Source: Leishmania martiniquensis (taxonomy: Eukaryota; Euglenozoa; Kinetoplastea; Trypanosomatida; Trypanosomatidae). From it: a stretch of DNA of 64,000 bases. The translations under genes and the position numbers were made by a program. The stretch covers positions 1,725,501 to 1,789,500 of the forward strand of contig NC_090171.1 in NCBI RefSeq assembly GCF_017916325.1, in the 5' to 3' direction. The notes under the pieces were generated by a model that had not been told where the DNA came from, did not search any database, and saw nothing but the letters and a program-made list of their open reading frames with translations. Positions 1 to 10,734 of the stretch are shown here, piece by piece (the first letter of the stretch is position 1; each line of letters begins with the position of its first letter).

Positions 1-1120
1 TTACGATCCATTGCGCGTTTCCGTCCGTTTCACCCCCTCGACAACAAATGCGCTCTCCACCACGCTCCCTCCTCTTTCTGCCTCTTCCCCCCTTACCCTC
101 ACCCTCCACCTGTACATTATTCCCCCCCTGCACGTCGTGCTAGCACTTCTCAACGCTACTGCGTGTGCCTTCGGGTCTTGGCAGTAGGCTCGGACCACAG
201 ACCTCCACAGCGTGTGCGCGCTTTGTGTGCGTGTTTGAATCTGGGAGGAGGAAACGCTCGCCGAAGCCAATACGAGCAGAAAGCGAATTACAGAAAGACA
301 GCAGCAACAGGCGAAACGTAGACTCGAAACAGTCGCTGAAACAGCGGCAAGAGCGACGACGCTCGCGTCAATATTATCTCGGCAACTTTTGTTCGTGTCA
401 CCCTCTCTCGTGCGCTCTGGGCTTTGGCTTTGGCGCTCGGCCATTTTTTACGTCTTCCTACTGCCTCACGATATCAGTTGTTTTTTCCTGCTTCTCTTCG
501 CGTTCGCGTGCTGGCCATCGTGTCTTTCAGCCGAGCTAGCCGATCACCCAGCACCCTTCCCAAGTAGTTGCTTACCTGTGTGCCGCTAGCTGCCTCCCCC
601 CTCCCCCCACAAACACACACGCACACACGTGAGGGGGGGGCAACGCGGCAAAGCGATTCGCTCACTAAAAGGGGACGCGTGGGCAGTGACGGGGTTTTCT
701 TTCTTAGGAGGAACACCTCAGCGTTGCGTGGCGTATTTCGCTGTTTGTTTTTCCTCTGCGCATCGGTCACACACCACTTCGGCGCGGGTCTGTGTGTTTT
801 TGTCGTTCGCGGGTGTTTTTTTTGTGCGTGTGCATTCGCTCTCTTTCTGTCTGTCTGTGTGCGTCTGTGAACTGTGGTGACAGTGGTGTGACAGCTCGAG
901 CAACCCATTCCATCGGGCTACTCGCCATCGGCTGAAGACTGTGCGTTCCTTTGAACAGGGAGGGGGGTATGCGTACGCTGTGTGTGCGTGTGTGCGCATA
1001 TGTATATCTGTTTATGTGAATCAAGAGAATTACTTCACGAGAGAAAGTAAGTGTGCCTGACGCGAGGGTCGATCGACGAACGAAGTGCGCGTGCGTGTGA
1101 CGTGCCGCCCAAGAGAGGTG

Positions 1121-1146
1121 AGTGTGCGTGTGTGTGTGTGTGTGCG
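1121..1146. repeat. TG dinucleotide repeat
   Basis: A nearly pure TG run lies inside the left gene-free region. Such TG/CA runs recur in most spacers of this window and not in the genes. Confidence 0.8.
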
Positions 1147-2460
1147 TATTTTGCTGTACCTCTGTGCACTCGTTAGTTTTTCCATCGGGCTTCCTGTCTC
1201 TTTTTCTTTTGCCTCTGCTTCTCAGACTTTACTCCTCCACCTCTTTTTTCCATTTTCTGCTGGGATTTTTTTTTTGCATTCAGCGTGGCGTATTTTACTG
1301 TGGTGCTTTCTTCGTGGTACTTGAGCGTGTTGGCATAATCTTGGCTCTCCTTCGGGGTGACTTGTACGTGTGCAGCTCTTGTGTTGTCTTCCTCGGTTTC
1401 CTCCTCGTAGTCCTGACCCAATTTTGCGTCCATTTCGCTCGCCAATTCTCTTCTTCCTTCCTATTGAAGAGAAAGCTCTCCCAAACCCTTTGAAGGGCCT
1501 CTTCTCTCCCACGGTCAGCCTCTCTGTCGTTGTGCCGCTGCTGCACTGTCGTTGCGGACGGCATCGAGTGGTCATCCTTCACCATCCCTTACTCGCTCAC
1601 GACGTGCTCATCGTGAGGATCGTGCCTATACCTCCCCGGACACCTTTTACTTCGAGACAGTCTCCCTCTCTTTTGCTTCCTAATTTTGGTCTTTAGCTCT
1701 CAATCGTTGGTGCTGATACGGATTTGCATTGAGTTGGCTGCGCGTGCTGTCAGACTAGTTTTTTTTTCTCCTTTCTTTCACTGCTCCTCCCTCTCCCCGG
1801 CCATCTACTCTTCTACCCCTTTTCATTCACAGAGTGACCCTCCACTACACACGGCATCAGTGGCCTGCCCCGCCCGCCCCCTTCGCTCCTCTCTCTTCTC
1901 TCCTCTTTTCGATTGTTTTGAGGTTTACTTCTTGGGCGACCGCTCTCCGTCCACTTTATGTACTGCAATACTCCGCCTCCCTCCATTCCTCCCCTCCTCG
2001 AGCGTATTCGACTGGTGTTTCTTTGCCGCGCTTCGCCTGTCTATTAGGGGGTTGTCTGTTCGTTTTCGTTCCCCCAAGCGCAAAGATAACGGATCACCGG
2101 CGCCGCTTGTGTATCAGAGGCCCCTCCTCCTCCCCCTCGCCCGCCTGTTCCTGGGAACGTGCGCCGGAATCGAGCCCACCCCTTCCGGCTCATCCCCAAG
2201 CTCTGTTTTCATCCCATCTTTTCCTGTGTCACTTTTTTTTCTCCGCCCCGCTGTGCGACAGTGTGTGCATGTGCTACATTTTGTGCTTCGTTTGTTTGCT
2301 CTTTACTGGAAGTCGCCCTCCCTATCTTTCCCCTCTCCTCTCTTCCACCCACCCCTTCTGCACATTGCTAACGTCTCTCTCAACACATTTGCTCCTCTCC
2401 GCTCGTTCTGCCCCCCCTCTCTGTGCAACCCCCAGCTTCAGGGAGTAGGACGGTGTCTCA

Positions 2461-2520
2461 GACACACACACACACGCACACGCAGAGAGAGAGACGCACA
2501 AGCAGGCAGACAGACAGACG
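2461..2520. repeat. CA / GA / CAGA simple repeat
   Basis: A run of CA dinucleotides passes into GAGA and CAGA units. It lies in the spacer upstream of the HECT ligase gene. Confidence 0.75.
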
Positions 2521-3012
2521 TGCAGTGGTTCCTCACCTCCGTTACGTTTCGACGGCTTCTTTGCTGTGCGCGCGTCTTGTACACAGTTTCCGCTGCGTTC
2601 TCCGTACTCCTTCTTGTTTCTGTTCGCTTCACAGCGCCACCACTAGCCACCCACCCACTCATTCCTCTTATTCCCCCGTTTATCGGGGGGGTGCCCTCTG
2701 CTGCTCTGCTGTGAACCGCGGCTCCCTATCCCATTCCTCTCCCCCTCCCACCACCACCCTCTTTTTTTTTCCATCTCCCCGCATCCTGTGAGCGTTTTCG
2801 AAGTTTTCTCTCTCTGCTTTGCTTTGCTTTCGTGCACCTTTTCTCAAGCTGGTGCTCCTTCCTATGGGCAATCGCAAAAGCAAGAGGGGCAGTGCCTTTC
2901 GCGGTCGTTTAGTATTTGACTGTTGCAGAGTAGAGCGAGGGAGCACGGGCTTCGCGAGGTTCTGCTGGCCCTCGATCGGCCCCGTTGGATTACCTGGTGG
3001 CATAGGAATCGC

Positions 3013-3028
3013 CCTCCCTCTTTTCCAG
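3013..3028 (+). promoter_or_regulatory. Predicted spliced-leader acceptor for the HECT ligase gene
   Basis: A dense pyrimidine tract is followed directly by the first AG, at 3027-3028. The next ATG is 3052, only 23 bases downstream. This favours 3052 over the longer open frame, which has no ATG at its upstream end (2923). The prediction follows the known trypanosomatid rule of a polypyrimidine tract followed by AG. Confidence 0.6.
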
Positions 3029-3051
3029 TGCACGGGAGCTCTACAGCTGCT

Positions 3052-6000
3052 ATGATCGGCTCGTTAGCATTACTGAGCGATATTCGCTCAGCGTACTTGG
3101 CAAGCTACGACAGAGCCGAGCGATCTGGAAACGAGGCTTCCCATCCCGTCTGCGGCGGCACCGACCAGACCAGCGCGGGCTCTGCACCGGAGAACGCGCG
3201 AAAGCGCCTCGAGGAGCACCTCGGGTTCTTGTGCACGGCCATTTGCATTGCGGGGGAAGACTACGTACGGTCATTTCCAACGAACCTCTATGTGCCGCTG
3301 CTGACGAAGATCTTAACTGCCGCCTTAATGGCTCGAAGAGACAACGCCTGTGCCGCCAACCCTTTCTTTTGGGGTGGATGCGAGAGCAACATCTCGTCCA
3401 CTTTCAATGCCACAAGCCAGCATCTACATGAGGTGCTGCCAACTCATCGCTTGAATGGGATTTCGTCCTTATGCATGCCGTGCATGGGAGTGCAGGCCGC
3501 ATCACCTGTGGAGATCCTTGTACTACGAGCGCTCGCGCTCATTGCGGATATCGTGCCCAACGGCAGCCGCGCCCTTTGCCCCACCAAGACCACGGACACC
3601 ATCGCCACACTGGCGCTGTACCTCAGCGATCCAGAGTTCCTAGCTTTCAACGAGGACCTTTCGGAGGAGCTGCTCAAGTGCTTTCTGTACGTATCTGTGG
3701 TCGCCCACGATGCATGCCTCGGCGCGCGGGTGCCGCTGCGTTTAGTAGAGCTGCTACTGGTGCTGGCACCCCTCCACCTGCGTCTCTTGTGTGTGCAAGT
3801 AATGTCCAACCTTCTATCGCGCGCAATAGAGTCGGACTTGGAGGAGGTGTGGTCATCCGTGATGGCAAAGTTTCTGGAGTCGTTCGATAGCTTCCTCTTC
3901 GAAAGCTCGTTTCGACTAAACTCACCCGCCACAGCACGCCGGGCGACAGCGAGTGGTTCCTCGACGCTAACTGCACCACCGGCAGCACCTGCGGCGCAAC
4001 GGGCATCGACAGCAGCCACTACCACAGCCTACAGCACCTCTACCTCAGAGCGCTCGCTCTCATCGAAGGAGGCGACGCTGCTGCAACACTACATGGAGGC
4101 TATTTCTCACACTGTCGACCGGCTCTTTGTCGGTGTGGACTCGATGAAGGCGCACATGAAGCTGCTTCAACGCATTATTCAAGTGTGTGTACAGCTGCTG
4201 CATCTGTCTCTTAGCCTCGCGCCCGCCACGTGTGGCGAGTGGGTCCGCTCCGTCGCCCTCTCGCCGATCATCGGCTTCTATCTGGCCAATCCGACGCTGG
4301 CGGTGCCGATGCTGCTACAGCTGCGTGTCTGGGAGGCCGTTTGTGGATGTATGCTGAGGCTCGTGGAGCGATGCGAGGCCGCGCCAAAGGCCTTTAGCGC
4401 AGCAGCCGGCGGCGGCACTCGCGAGCGCGAGATAGCGGCAGGTGCACGCGCTAGCGATGTCGCCAGCAACGGTGATCGCTCTGCCAACTCAACGTTTTCC
4501 GCCGCGTCGCCCTTAGCGTCGTCGTCGTCACGCTCACGGAGTGACAGCGGCGGGCACGGCGGCGCCGATGCGGCGTCAGCCATTCCGCGGCCAAGCGCAA
4601 CCTTGCGTAGCAGCCCTGCCCTCACTACAGGCCCGGTGCTCACCACAGATGTAACCACGATCCCCTTCATCGCCGATGAGCTGCGGCTGCTGCCGTTGTT
4701 GGAGTTCCTTCTTGTGCTGCTCCCATGCGCTCGCCGCGAGCACTCTCACACCGACTTCCGCAACACAACGCTTCCGTACTTCGGCTGGACCTGGGAGGAC
4801 GACTTCCACAACGAGATGGAGTGCAATGAGACGCTGTCGCGGCGGCTCGAGCGCGTGTATCAGCAGACGCGCAAGTGCCGAACGCACGAGCTCTTTGCCG
4901 TAACGCAAGGGAAGCAGCGCATCTTTTACACCGATTTCCTCAGCAAATCGTTCCTGAGCGAGCGGCGGGAGCGCCACTGTCTGCATCGTAAGCCCCTCCT
5001 GACGGGCTACATACATGACACGCAAAACGCACTCCGACATGGCTGCACGTGCTGCACCTCGGAGCCGGCCCCCCTCTTCTCGACCTGGGTGAACCGTAAC
5101 TACATGCGGCTTCGCACGGCAGATACCCAGGCTGGCGAACAACGCCGGGGACGGAACAGAGACGCTGCCGGCGACGCCGGGGACGAGAATCATGCCTCAC
5201 CAGCGGTCGGGCCAGCATCGCGAGAGACTGCGACGATGCCGTCCTTATCGCCGCGATCGCCGCGCGCAAACGGTGCCAGAGGCGGGGAAAAAGGGGCTGA
5301 TTCCCCTTCGTCATCGCCGCGCGAGCGCGGTCTTGTGAGCTCGCCCCAAATGGGCGGCGTTGACTCCAGAGACGAGGACGGCAATCGCGATGCCGCGACG
5401 AGACAGTCGGCACGTGCCGAATCCAGGGGCCCGGGAACACCTCGGGAAGGCAGCCGCGGAGCCGCGATCGTCCACACTGGTGGCCGTCTTCCTCGCTCCA
5501 CGCACGACGAGGCGGCTGAAGAGAACGTCGCTGAGTGTGACTTCAGCAGCAACACGAGCGCAGTTCAGGGTGAGTCGCTACCGCGCCGCGCGCGCCGCCG
5601 CGGTGGTAAGTTAGGCTTTCTGCTATGTAGGTGCGGCAGTGACGAAACTGCAACCTCGCAGAATCGCCGCCGGCCGATGCAGATGAGGGCCTACCTACCC
5701 GAGACCCCGGCCTTTCCGCACCACCACAGGCGCCCGCTTGCCATTACAATGCTGCCGATGGATGCAATGCTGGAGGGCCCTGGGGAGCGTCTGCAGGCTG
5801 ACCCAGCGACGCGCAAGGCGTTCCTCGGCAAAGGCGTTCTCTCGAGCATCCTGTCCACCATGGTGCCGGCGCTGCTCAGCGTGCTCGACAATTGCGTCAA
5901 CCCACTGGTCGCGCGGCACAGCGTGGCGCTGCTGCTGCGGTGTCTCTCTCTCAGCGCCGATTTGCGAACCCAGGTGACAGGGGAGTCGATAGAGTGCTTA

Positions 6001-9000
6001 CCTAGTGGCGGCTCTGGAGAAGAGGGGGCTGTTGTGATGGCAGCGTTGGAGGCGGGTGAGAAGAAGGGGCGGCGGCGCATGGCATTCCGTAAATTGATCT
6101 CGGGAGGCAGCGGCCGAAATCCGAAGGGGTGGCAGCGCAGGGAGTGGGAGAACGCGCAGGCGGCGCTGCAGCGACTTCTTCCTTCCCTGCGCGAAGTTTT
6201 GGTGAGCCTTTATGTCGCAGACGGCGTGAGCATCGTGGCGGAGCGGCAAGAAATTTTTGGGCCCGTGCGCGACGACCTCTTGATGAGGGACGAATTGGCC
6301 CGAGTCGGACTGTCGTCCGATTTTTTCGGCTTCCAGCTGGCTTTGCCTTCCGAGCAGCACGTCTGCACAGCCGATGCGATTGTTCTCCTCCTTGGCCTCT
6401 TATCCACCCCGAAGTCGACGATGAGCGTAGCATCGGCGGCCAGCTTGAAGACGTTCTGGAAGGGTAAAAGGGTGAGTAGCCTGCACATATCACCACGACT
6501 CAACATAAAAGATGGCATGGACGCCGCCGCTCAACTGTCGATGGCTCCATCGATGAGCTCGTTTGTGGTGAGCGCCCAGGAGTCCGTGGTAGAGCACTCA
6601 AGCTCGCAAGCAGCACAGGCGGCTCTCCAATCGCAGCTTTGGCGCTCTCACCGGCTCACGGCGGCTTCTCTGACGCCATTAGGATCTCCAGCGTTGCAGT
6701 GCGGAAGTCCTGTCTCGCAGGAGGACCATGTACACGTCATGCGGCCGTCTCCGCCGACGTCGCGCCCCGCAGGCGCGCGGCGACATGACAGCGTTGAGGG
6801 AAAGATGAACACGTTGGCGTTCATCGGGGCCGGTGTTCAGCACTCCCCTCACATATCCCCCACGACTCGCTCGAGGCCATCCAGTCCCTCTTTTTCACAG
6901 ACTGGTAACACAAGCGGTTCAAGCAGCAGGGACTCAGTGCACGATTCCTTTTTCTACACGCCCAACGCAGCTTCGGCGAACAGTGGCGGCCTCGGCGGCG
7001 GTGGCGTCTTCACTTTGCACCAGAGCTCGCTCCTCGTCAGCTACGCGAGGCAGATCGTGAGCCGATCCCGTAAGGTGTGCGGTGCGGCGCAGAGGATTCA
7101 CGAGTCGATGAATGAGAAAATGTACTGTACACGCTGCGTGATCGGCTCTTCAGAGGCGGGCAACGGTGAGAGGCCGCCGTCGCGGTCGAGAGAGCTCACC
7201 TTGCGGCTCTTTCCTGACGCCAGCTGTCCGTACCACTCCACTTTCCCTGCCTGCGCCGAGACGTTTTTCCATGCCTCGCAGGCATTGCTGGCGGCCATGC
7301 TCGCTGCGGGGGGGCCACTGACCGCCACTTCTACCCCATCCGTGGCGGCCTCACGGCGCCCGTTGACGGGGCCGGAAACGGCCGCCTTCTCGGCTGTTAT
7401 CGCCGCTGCGCCACCACATGCCGGTCGGCGTGCCCCTACCGCTTCTTTCACCGCCCCGCCCTCTGAAGGCGCGGACACCGCGGTGCCAATGCTCAGTCAA
7501 GTAATATCGCAGGTAAAAGGAGAGGAGGTCCCGATGGAGGTCGAGCTGTCTTTCATTCCGGCGACGGTAGACGCAGCTGCAGTGCAGAAGGCTATCAATC
7601 GTGCCATGGAAGACGAAACTGGCATGTATCGCCGCCTCCCTCGTGCGCTGCGCGGCGTACTCGGCTTCTATGACTACTGCAAGCAGCTCAACATCGAGCT
7701 TCGCGCTGCTGTCGTCGAGACGCCGGAAGTTCTGGGTAAAATGGCAGCCGATCTGGAGAAGTGGCTGCTGTCACGCGCGCGGCAGCGTGAGGAAACTGGG
7801 CGCTCTACCACCAGCTTTGCACTCTCTAGCTACAGGACGAATCATTCTTTCGATTCTAGTGCGAGCCGCGGCGTTGACGGAGCGCCTGTTAACCAGCAGC
7901 ACCTCCGCCTCGACAGCACCGCTCGCGGAAAACTGCTCTGTTTGACAGCAGACTTTGCCGCAGCCATTGGGCGTGATCTCGGGCTCGCCACGCTCGACCT
8001 CGCCCCTTCTGTGGTGATGAAGCAGCCCTGCAGCTTTCAGAAACGTGCAAGGCGACTGAAGATATTTGATTCGATTCGATACCTTGTGTGGCGTCCTTTG
8101 AGCATTGCCTTGGAGCTGAAGAAGTCTCGGACCCCCGAGCCGGGGCAGAGTAGCAGTCTCACGATTCCTGATGCTGCCACAGCAGGACCGCGAGATGCGA
8201 CGTTTGCCGAAGCGCCTGTGGTGATGCTGGGACGCGCTGAGCTGCCCATTGTCGCTGGTGTGACACTTCGCAACGCCGTGTTGTCGGCACTCCCGACTAC
8301 CACAATCGGCTCGCTTGCGGAGGCGGTGGCCGCGCAGATACAGCTTCCACCAGCAGCTGGCTCTGCGTTGAATAGCTTTCTCAAGGCCTCTCAGCAGTCG
8401 CCGCCTACAAAGCCCTTGTGCGCGATGCAGGAGTCTCAAGGCTCGTCAGATTCGGGCTCTTCGACCGCAGACGCGGGGTCCGTGCACTTTGTGAGCCAAA
8501 AGACCTTCGAGAAGCGTCACACCGACACATCTGCGGTAGGGCCTCCCATCACTGCGGACCGCATTCTATTTTTTTTGAACGACACACCGCTGTTTTCGCC
8601 AATGACGACGCTGCTCGACGCACTGACCGCCTTCTCGGTCAGCGGCGCAAGCCTGCGTGACCTTGTTGCGATGCAGCGGAGCTCGTCGGAGTCCGCGGAG
8701 GTGTACAATGCCAAGATCGCGCTGACGCTGCCTACGCTGCCGTTTTGGACGATGACTCATGTTCTGGGGCTTGTCGTGCTGGCGGAACCACTGCCAGCTT
8801 CGCTGATTCTCGACTTGGCTACAACGATGTCAGCTTCTCCCGAGAGGAGCTGCTGCTGCTGCTGCGGATGCGATGGGCTGAGACCGGCGTTTCTATGTAG
8901 TCCAAAGCATCTCTTTGACGCGGCGCCGCCGAGTGGTCCTCTCGCTCTCTACTCTGCCCTCTCTACCTTGATGCGGGAGGAGGTTGGGAGCTCGCCGGCG

Positions 9001-10734
9001 TCGCTGGAAAGCGACCAGCGAAGGCTGAGTAGCGCTGTCGTGCACGAGCTTTACCATCAGCTGAATATGTTCATGCTGCCACCGCTTCTGTGGTGCTCCG
9101 GCATCGGTCACGCTGCCGGCGGGGGGCCGGTAGGCGAGGTCGCCAGCACTGCCGCCATGATGTCGGCCGCGGCGTTTCCTCTGCCGTCCTATGTGCTGTG
9201 GCACTATCCTTTTATTTTCTCGGCGGAGATGCGCCTGTCAATTTTCAAGTTCTTCATTTCAGCGCAGCGCTCGCTGAGTCGCGACGAAGCAAATCGTCTG
9301 CTGCAGAGCCATCGCCACCTGCTCGTGCGGCGTGCATCACCAGAGGAGGGGCGGGCGGCGGCGAGCTGTGCGGCAGGCGGCACGGAGAAAACCCTCGACG
9401 TTGTGGGGCTGGAGTGGCTGTCAGAGGAGGTGGCGCGCCGCTACCGAGTGACACTAACGGTGCAGCGTCACAATGTCCTGCGCTGCGCGGAGGAGCTGAT
9501 ACGACTAGCCACTTGCAACGTAACGGTAGACGTGGCCTTCGAGGGTGAGGCGGGCATTGGGAATGGCCCTGCGATGGAGTTCTTTGAGATGGTCGCGGAG
9601 GAGCTTGTGGACCCAAAGCATGGCCTGTGGCGCACCGAGCCAGTCCCAGATGAGGAAGCGACGGAGTCACTGCCCCCGCTGCCTCTAAGCACCAGCTCGT
9701 ATCCGCGCATTGCTGCGGACGTCGCACCCCGGCGCCGGCGCCCGTGCACGCCACTTTTCCCTGCCGCGAAGCAGACCCCAACCAGCCTTCACTACTGGAA
9801 GCTGCTCGGCGTTCTTCTTGGCCGTCTGCTGGTGATTGGCGCCACGAGCCCGCTTAGCTTTCACCCATTGCTGTTGCGCCGCCTGCGCGGGGAGTCACTC
9901 ATATCAACCGAGACGGAAGCGTCTCGAAACATGTCTCAGCTGGACGCGGCGCTGGAGCTCACGCTGTGTCGACTAGAGACGATGAGCGATGACACCCTGG
10001 CCGCGTGTGAGCTTTTTTTCACCATCCCTGCGAGCGAGGCGGACGGCTGCGCGCCTGGTGCGAGCGAGGAGCAGCCGCTCATGCCCGGTGGCGCCAGTCG
10101 CCAAATCACGCCAAACAACGTGTATGAGTACACACATGGCGTTCGGAGGTACTATCTGCAGACCGTGCTCGATCTCGCCCTGCTGCACTTGCGCCAAGGG
10201 CTGCAGCTCACTGTAAACCCGCTGTACTTGCAGCTCTTCAACGCGGACGAGCTGGGGCGCCTGCTGTGCTCGCCTCAGGATGCCAAAATATGGGAAACGC
10301 GAGAGCAATTCGCGCGCCAGATAGAGCCGGCGCATGGATATCATATCAACAGCGATGTGGTGCAGTATCTGCTTGATGTCGTGCCGTCATGGAGCGCGCA
10401 ACTGCAGCACGCGTTCCTGAAGTTTGTCACCGGCTCCAGCGCCGTGCCGTATGGCGGGCTCACGCGGCGCATCAAGGTGGTGCGCCGCGATGTAGACATA
10501 TCTGCAGTGGATTTGTCTGTGACCCCCACCGCCCACTCATTTGGCGCCAACTCTGACGGGCTGGTCACAACCTCGAGCGTAGGCTTTGTCGGCACCAACT
10601 ACGACAACAGCTTGCCAACCGTCAGCACCTGCTTCTTATACTTGAAACTTCCGCAGTATAGCAGCAAGGCGGTGCTGCAAGATCGACTTCTCTTCGCCGT
10701 CTGCGAAGGACAGAGCTTTTTTTCGTTAACTTAG
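3052..10734 (+). CDS. TRIP12-like HECT E3 ubiquitin ligase (2560 aa)
   Basis: This is a very large E3 that should take ubiquitin from an E2 onto its own cysteine and pass it to substrates. The N-terminal about 550 residues are helical and ARM-like, resembling the start of TRIP12/UPL3/UFD4 proteins. Residues about 577-645 look like a WWE domain: W579 and W581 in GWTWEDD, then a YTDF...R...R pattern. A long Ser/Ala/Gly-rich low-complexity middle follows. The HECT domain spans about 2130-2560, with an EGEAGIGNGPAMEFFEMV segment and the C-terminal LPTVSTCFLYLKLP signature. C2527 is the catalytic cysteine, 33 residues from the end, as is usual. ARM-WWE-HECT order points to TRIP12 rather than UFD4. 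The start is the first ATG after a strong predicted splice acceptor. The HECT N-lobe carries a Pro/Ser/Arg-rich insertion near 2200-2240. The substrate is unknown. Confidence 0.9.
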   Translation: MIGSLALLSDIRSAYLASYDRAERSGNEASHPVCGGTDQTSAGSAPENARKRLEEHLGFLCTAICIAGEDYVRSFPTNLYVPLLTKILTAALMARRDNACAANPFFWGGCESNISSTFNATSQHLHEVLPTHRLNGISSLCMPCMGVQAASPVEILVLRALALIADIVPNGSRALCPTKTTDTIATLALYLSDPEFLAFNEDLSEELLKCFLYVSVVAHDACLGARVPLRLVELLLVLAPLHLRLLCVQVMSNLLSRAIESDLEEVWSSVMAKFLESFDSFLFESSFRLNSPATARRATASGSSTLTAPPAAPAAQRASTAATTTAYSTSTSERSLSSKEATLLQHYMEAISHTVDRLFVGVDSMKAHMKLLQRIIQVCVQLLHLSLSLAPATCGEWVRSVALSPIIGFYLANPTLAVPMLLQLRVWEAVCGCMLRLVERCEAAPKAFSAAAGGGTREREIAAGARASDVASNGDRSANSTFSAASPLASSSSRSRSDSGGHGGADAASAIPRPSATLRSSPALTTGPVLTTDVTTIPFIADELRLLPLLEFLLVLLPCARREHSHTDFRNTTLPYFGWTWEDDFHNEMECNETLSRRLERVYQQTRKCRTHELFAVTQGKQRIFYTDFLSKSFLSERRERHCLHRKPLLTGYIHDTQNALRHGCTCCTSEPAPLFSTWVNRNYMRLRTADTQAGEQRRGRNRDAAGDAGDENHASPAVGPASRETATMPSLSPRSPRANGARGGEKGADSPSSSPRERGLVSSPQMGGVDSRDEDGNRDAATRQSARAESRGPGTPREGSRGAAIVHTGGRLPRSTHDEAAEENVAECDFSSNTSAVQGESLPRRARRRGGKLGFLLCRCGSDETATSQNRRRPMQMRAYLPETPAFPHHHRRPLAITMLPMDAMLEGPGERLQADPATRKAFLGKGVLSSILSTMVPALLSVLDNCVNPLVARHSVALLLRCLSLSADLRTQVTGESIECLPSGGSGEEGAVVMAALEAGEKKGRRRMAFRKLISGGSGRNPKGWQRREWENAQAALQRLLPSLREVLVSLYVADGVSIVAERQEIFGPVRDDLLMRDELARVGLSSDFFGFQLALPSEQHVCTADAIVLLLGLLSTPKSTMSVASAASLKTFWKGKRVSSLHISPRLNIKDGMDAAAQLSMAPSMSSFVVSAQESVVEHSSSQAAQAALQSQLWRSHRLTAASLTPLGSPALQCGSPVSQEDHVHVMRPSPPTSRPAGARRHDSVEGKMNTLAFIGAGVQHSPHISPTTRSRPSSPSFSQTGNTSGSSSRDSVHDSFFYTPNAASANSGGLGGGGVFTLHQSSLLVSYARQIVSRSRKVCGAAQRIHESMNEKMYCTRCVIGSSEAGNGERPPSRSRELTLRLFPDASCPYHSTFPACAETFFHASQALLAAMLAAGGPLTATSTPSVAASRRPLTGPETAAFSAVIAAAPPHAGRRAPTASFTAPPSEGADTAVPMLSQVISQVKGEEVPMEVELSFIPATVDAAAVQKAINRAMEDETGMYRRLPRALRGVLGFYDYCKQLNIELRAAVVETPEVLGKMAADLEKWLLSRARQREETGRSTTSFALSSYRTNHSFDSSASRGVDGAPVNQQHLRLDSTARGKLLCLTADFAAAIGRDLGLATLDLAPSVVMKQPCSFQKRARRLKIFDSIRYLVWRPLSIALELKKSRTPEPGQSSSLTIPDAATAGPRDATFAEAPVVMLGRAELPIVAGVTLRNAVLSALPTTTIGSLAEAVAAQIQLPPAAGSALNSFLKASQQSPPTKPLCAMQESQGSSDSGSSTADAGSVHFVSQKTFEKRHTDTSAVGPPITADRILFFLNDTPLFSPMTTLLDALTAFSVSGASLRDLVAMQRSSSESAEVYNAKIALTLPTLPFWTMTHVLGLVVLAEPLPASLILDLATTMSASPERSCCCCCGCDGLRPAFLCSPKHLFDAAPPSGPLALYSALSTLMREEVGSSPASLESDQRRLSSAVVHELYHQLNMFMLPPLLWCSGIGHAAGGGPVGEVASTAAMMSAAAFPLPSYVLWHYPFIFSAEMRLSIFKFFISAQRSLSRDEANRLLQSHRHLLVRRASPEEGRAAASCAAGGTEKTLDVVGLEWLSEEVARRYRVTLTVQRHNVLRCAEELIRLATCNVTVDVAFEGEAGIGNGPAMEFFEMVAEELVDPKHGLWRTEPVPDEEATESLPPLPLSTSSYPRIAADVAPRRRRPCTPLFPAAKQTPTSLHYWKLLGVLLGRLLVIGATSPLSFHPLLLRRLRGESLISTETEASRNMSQLDAALELTLCRLETMSDDTLAACELFFTIPASEADGCAPGASEEQPLMPGGASRQITPNNVYEYTHGVRRYYLQTVLDLALLHLRQGLQLTVNPLYLQLFNADELGRLLCSPQDAKIWETREQFARQIEPAHGYHINSDVVQYLLDVVPSWSAQLQHAFLKFVTGSSAVPYGGLTRRIKVVRRDVDISAVDLSVTPTAHSFGANSDGLVTTSSVGFVGTNYDNSLPTVSTCFLYLKLPQYSSKAVLQDRLLFAVCEGQSFFSLT

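Larger units (their letters stand above)
1..3051. other. Gene-free 3 kb region, pyrimidine-rich on the + strand
   Basis: I see no convincing gene here. The open frames are low-complexity, overlap each other on both strands and lack any family signature. From about 1,100 onward the + strand is dominated by C/T tracts, with TG runs near 1121-1146 and a CA/GA repeat at 2461-2520. The last stretch is the 5' flank and trans-splicing region of the HECT ligase gene. The left part could be the 3' UTR of a gene upstream of the window. Confidence 0.6.

Noticed and set aside
1686..2714. 342-codon + strand open frame in the left region
   Set aside because: It reads pyrimidine-rich DNA (Ser/Leu/Pro/Phe only) and crosses a CA/GA repeat.
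2923..3051. Upstream extension of the HECT ligase frame
   Set aside because: It has no ATG and lies across a strong predicted splice acceptor at 3027-3028.
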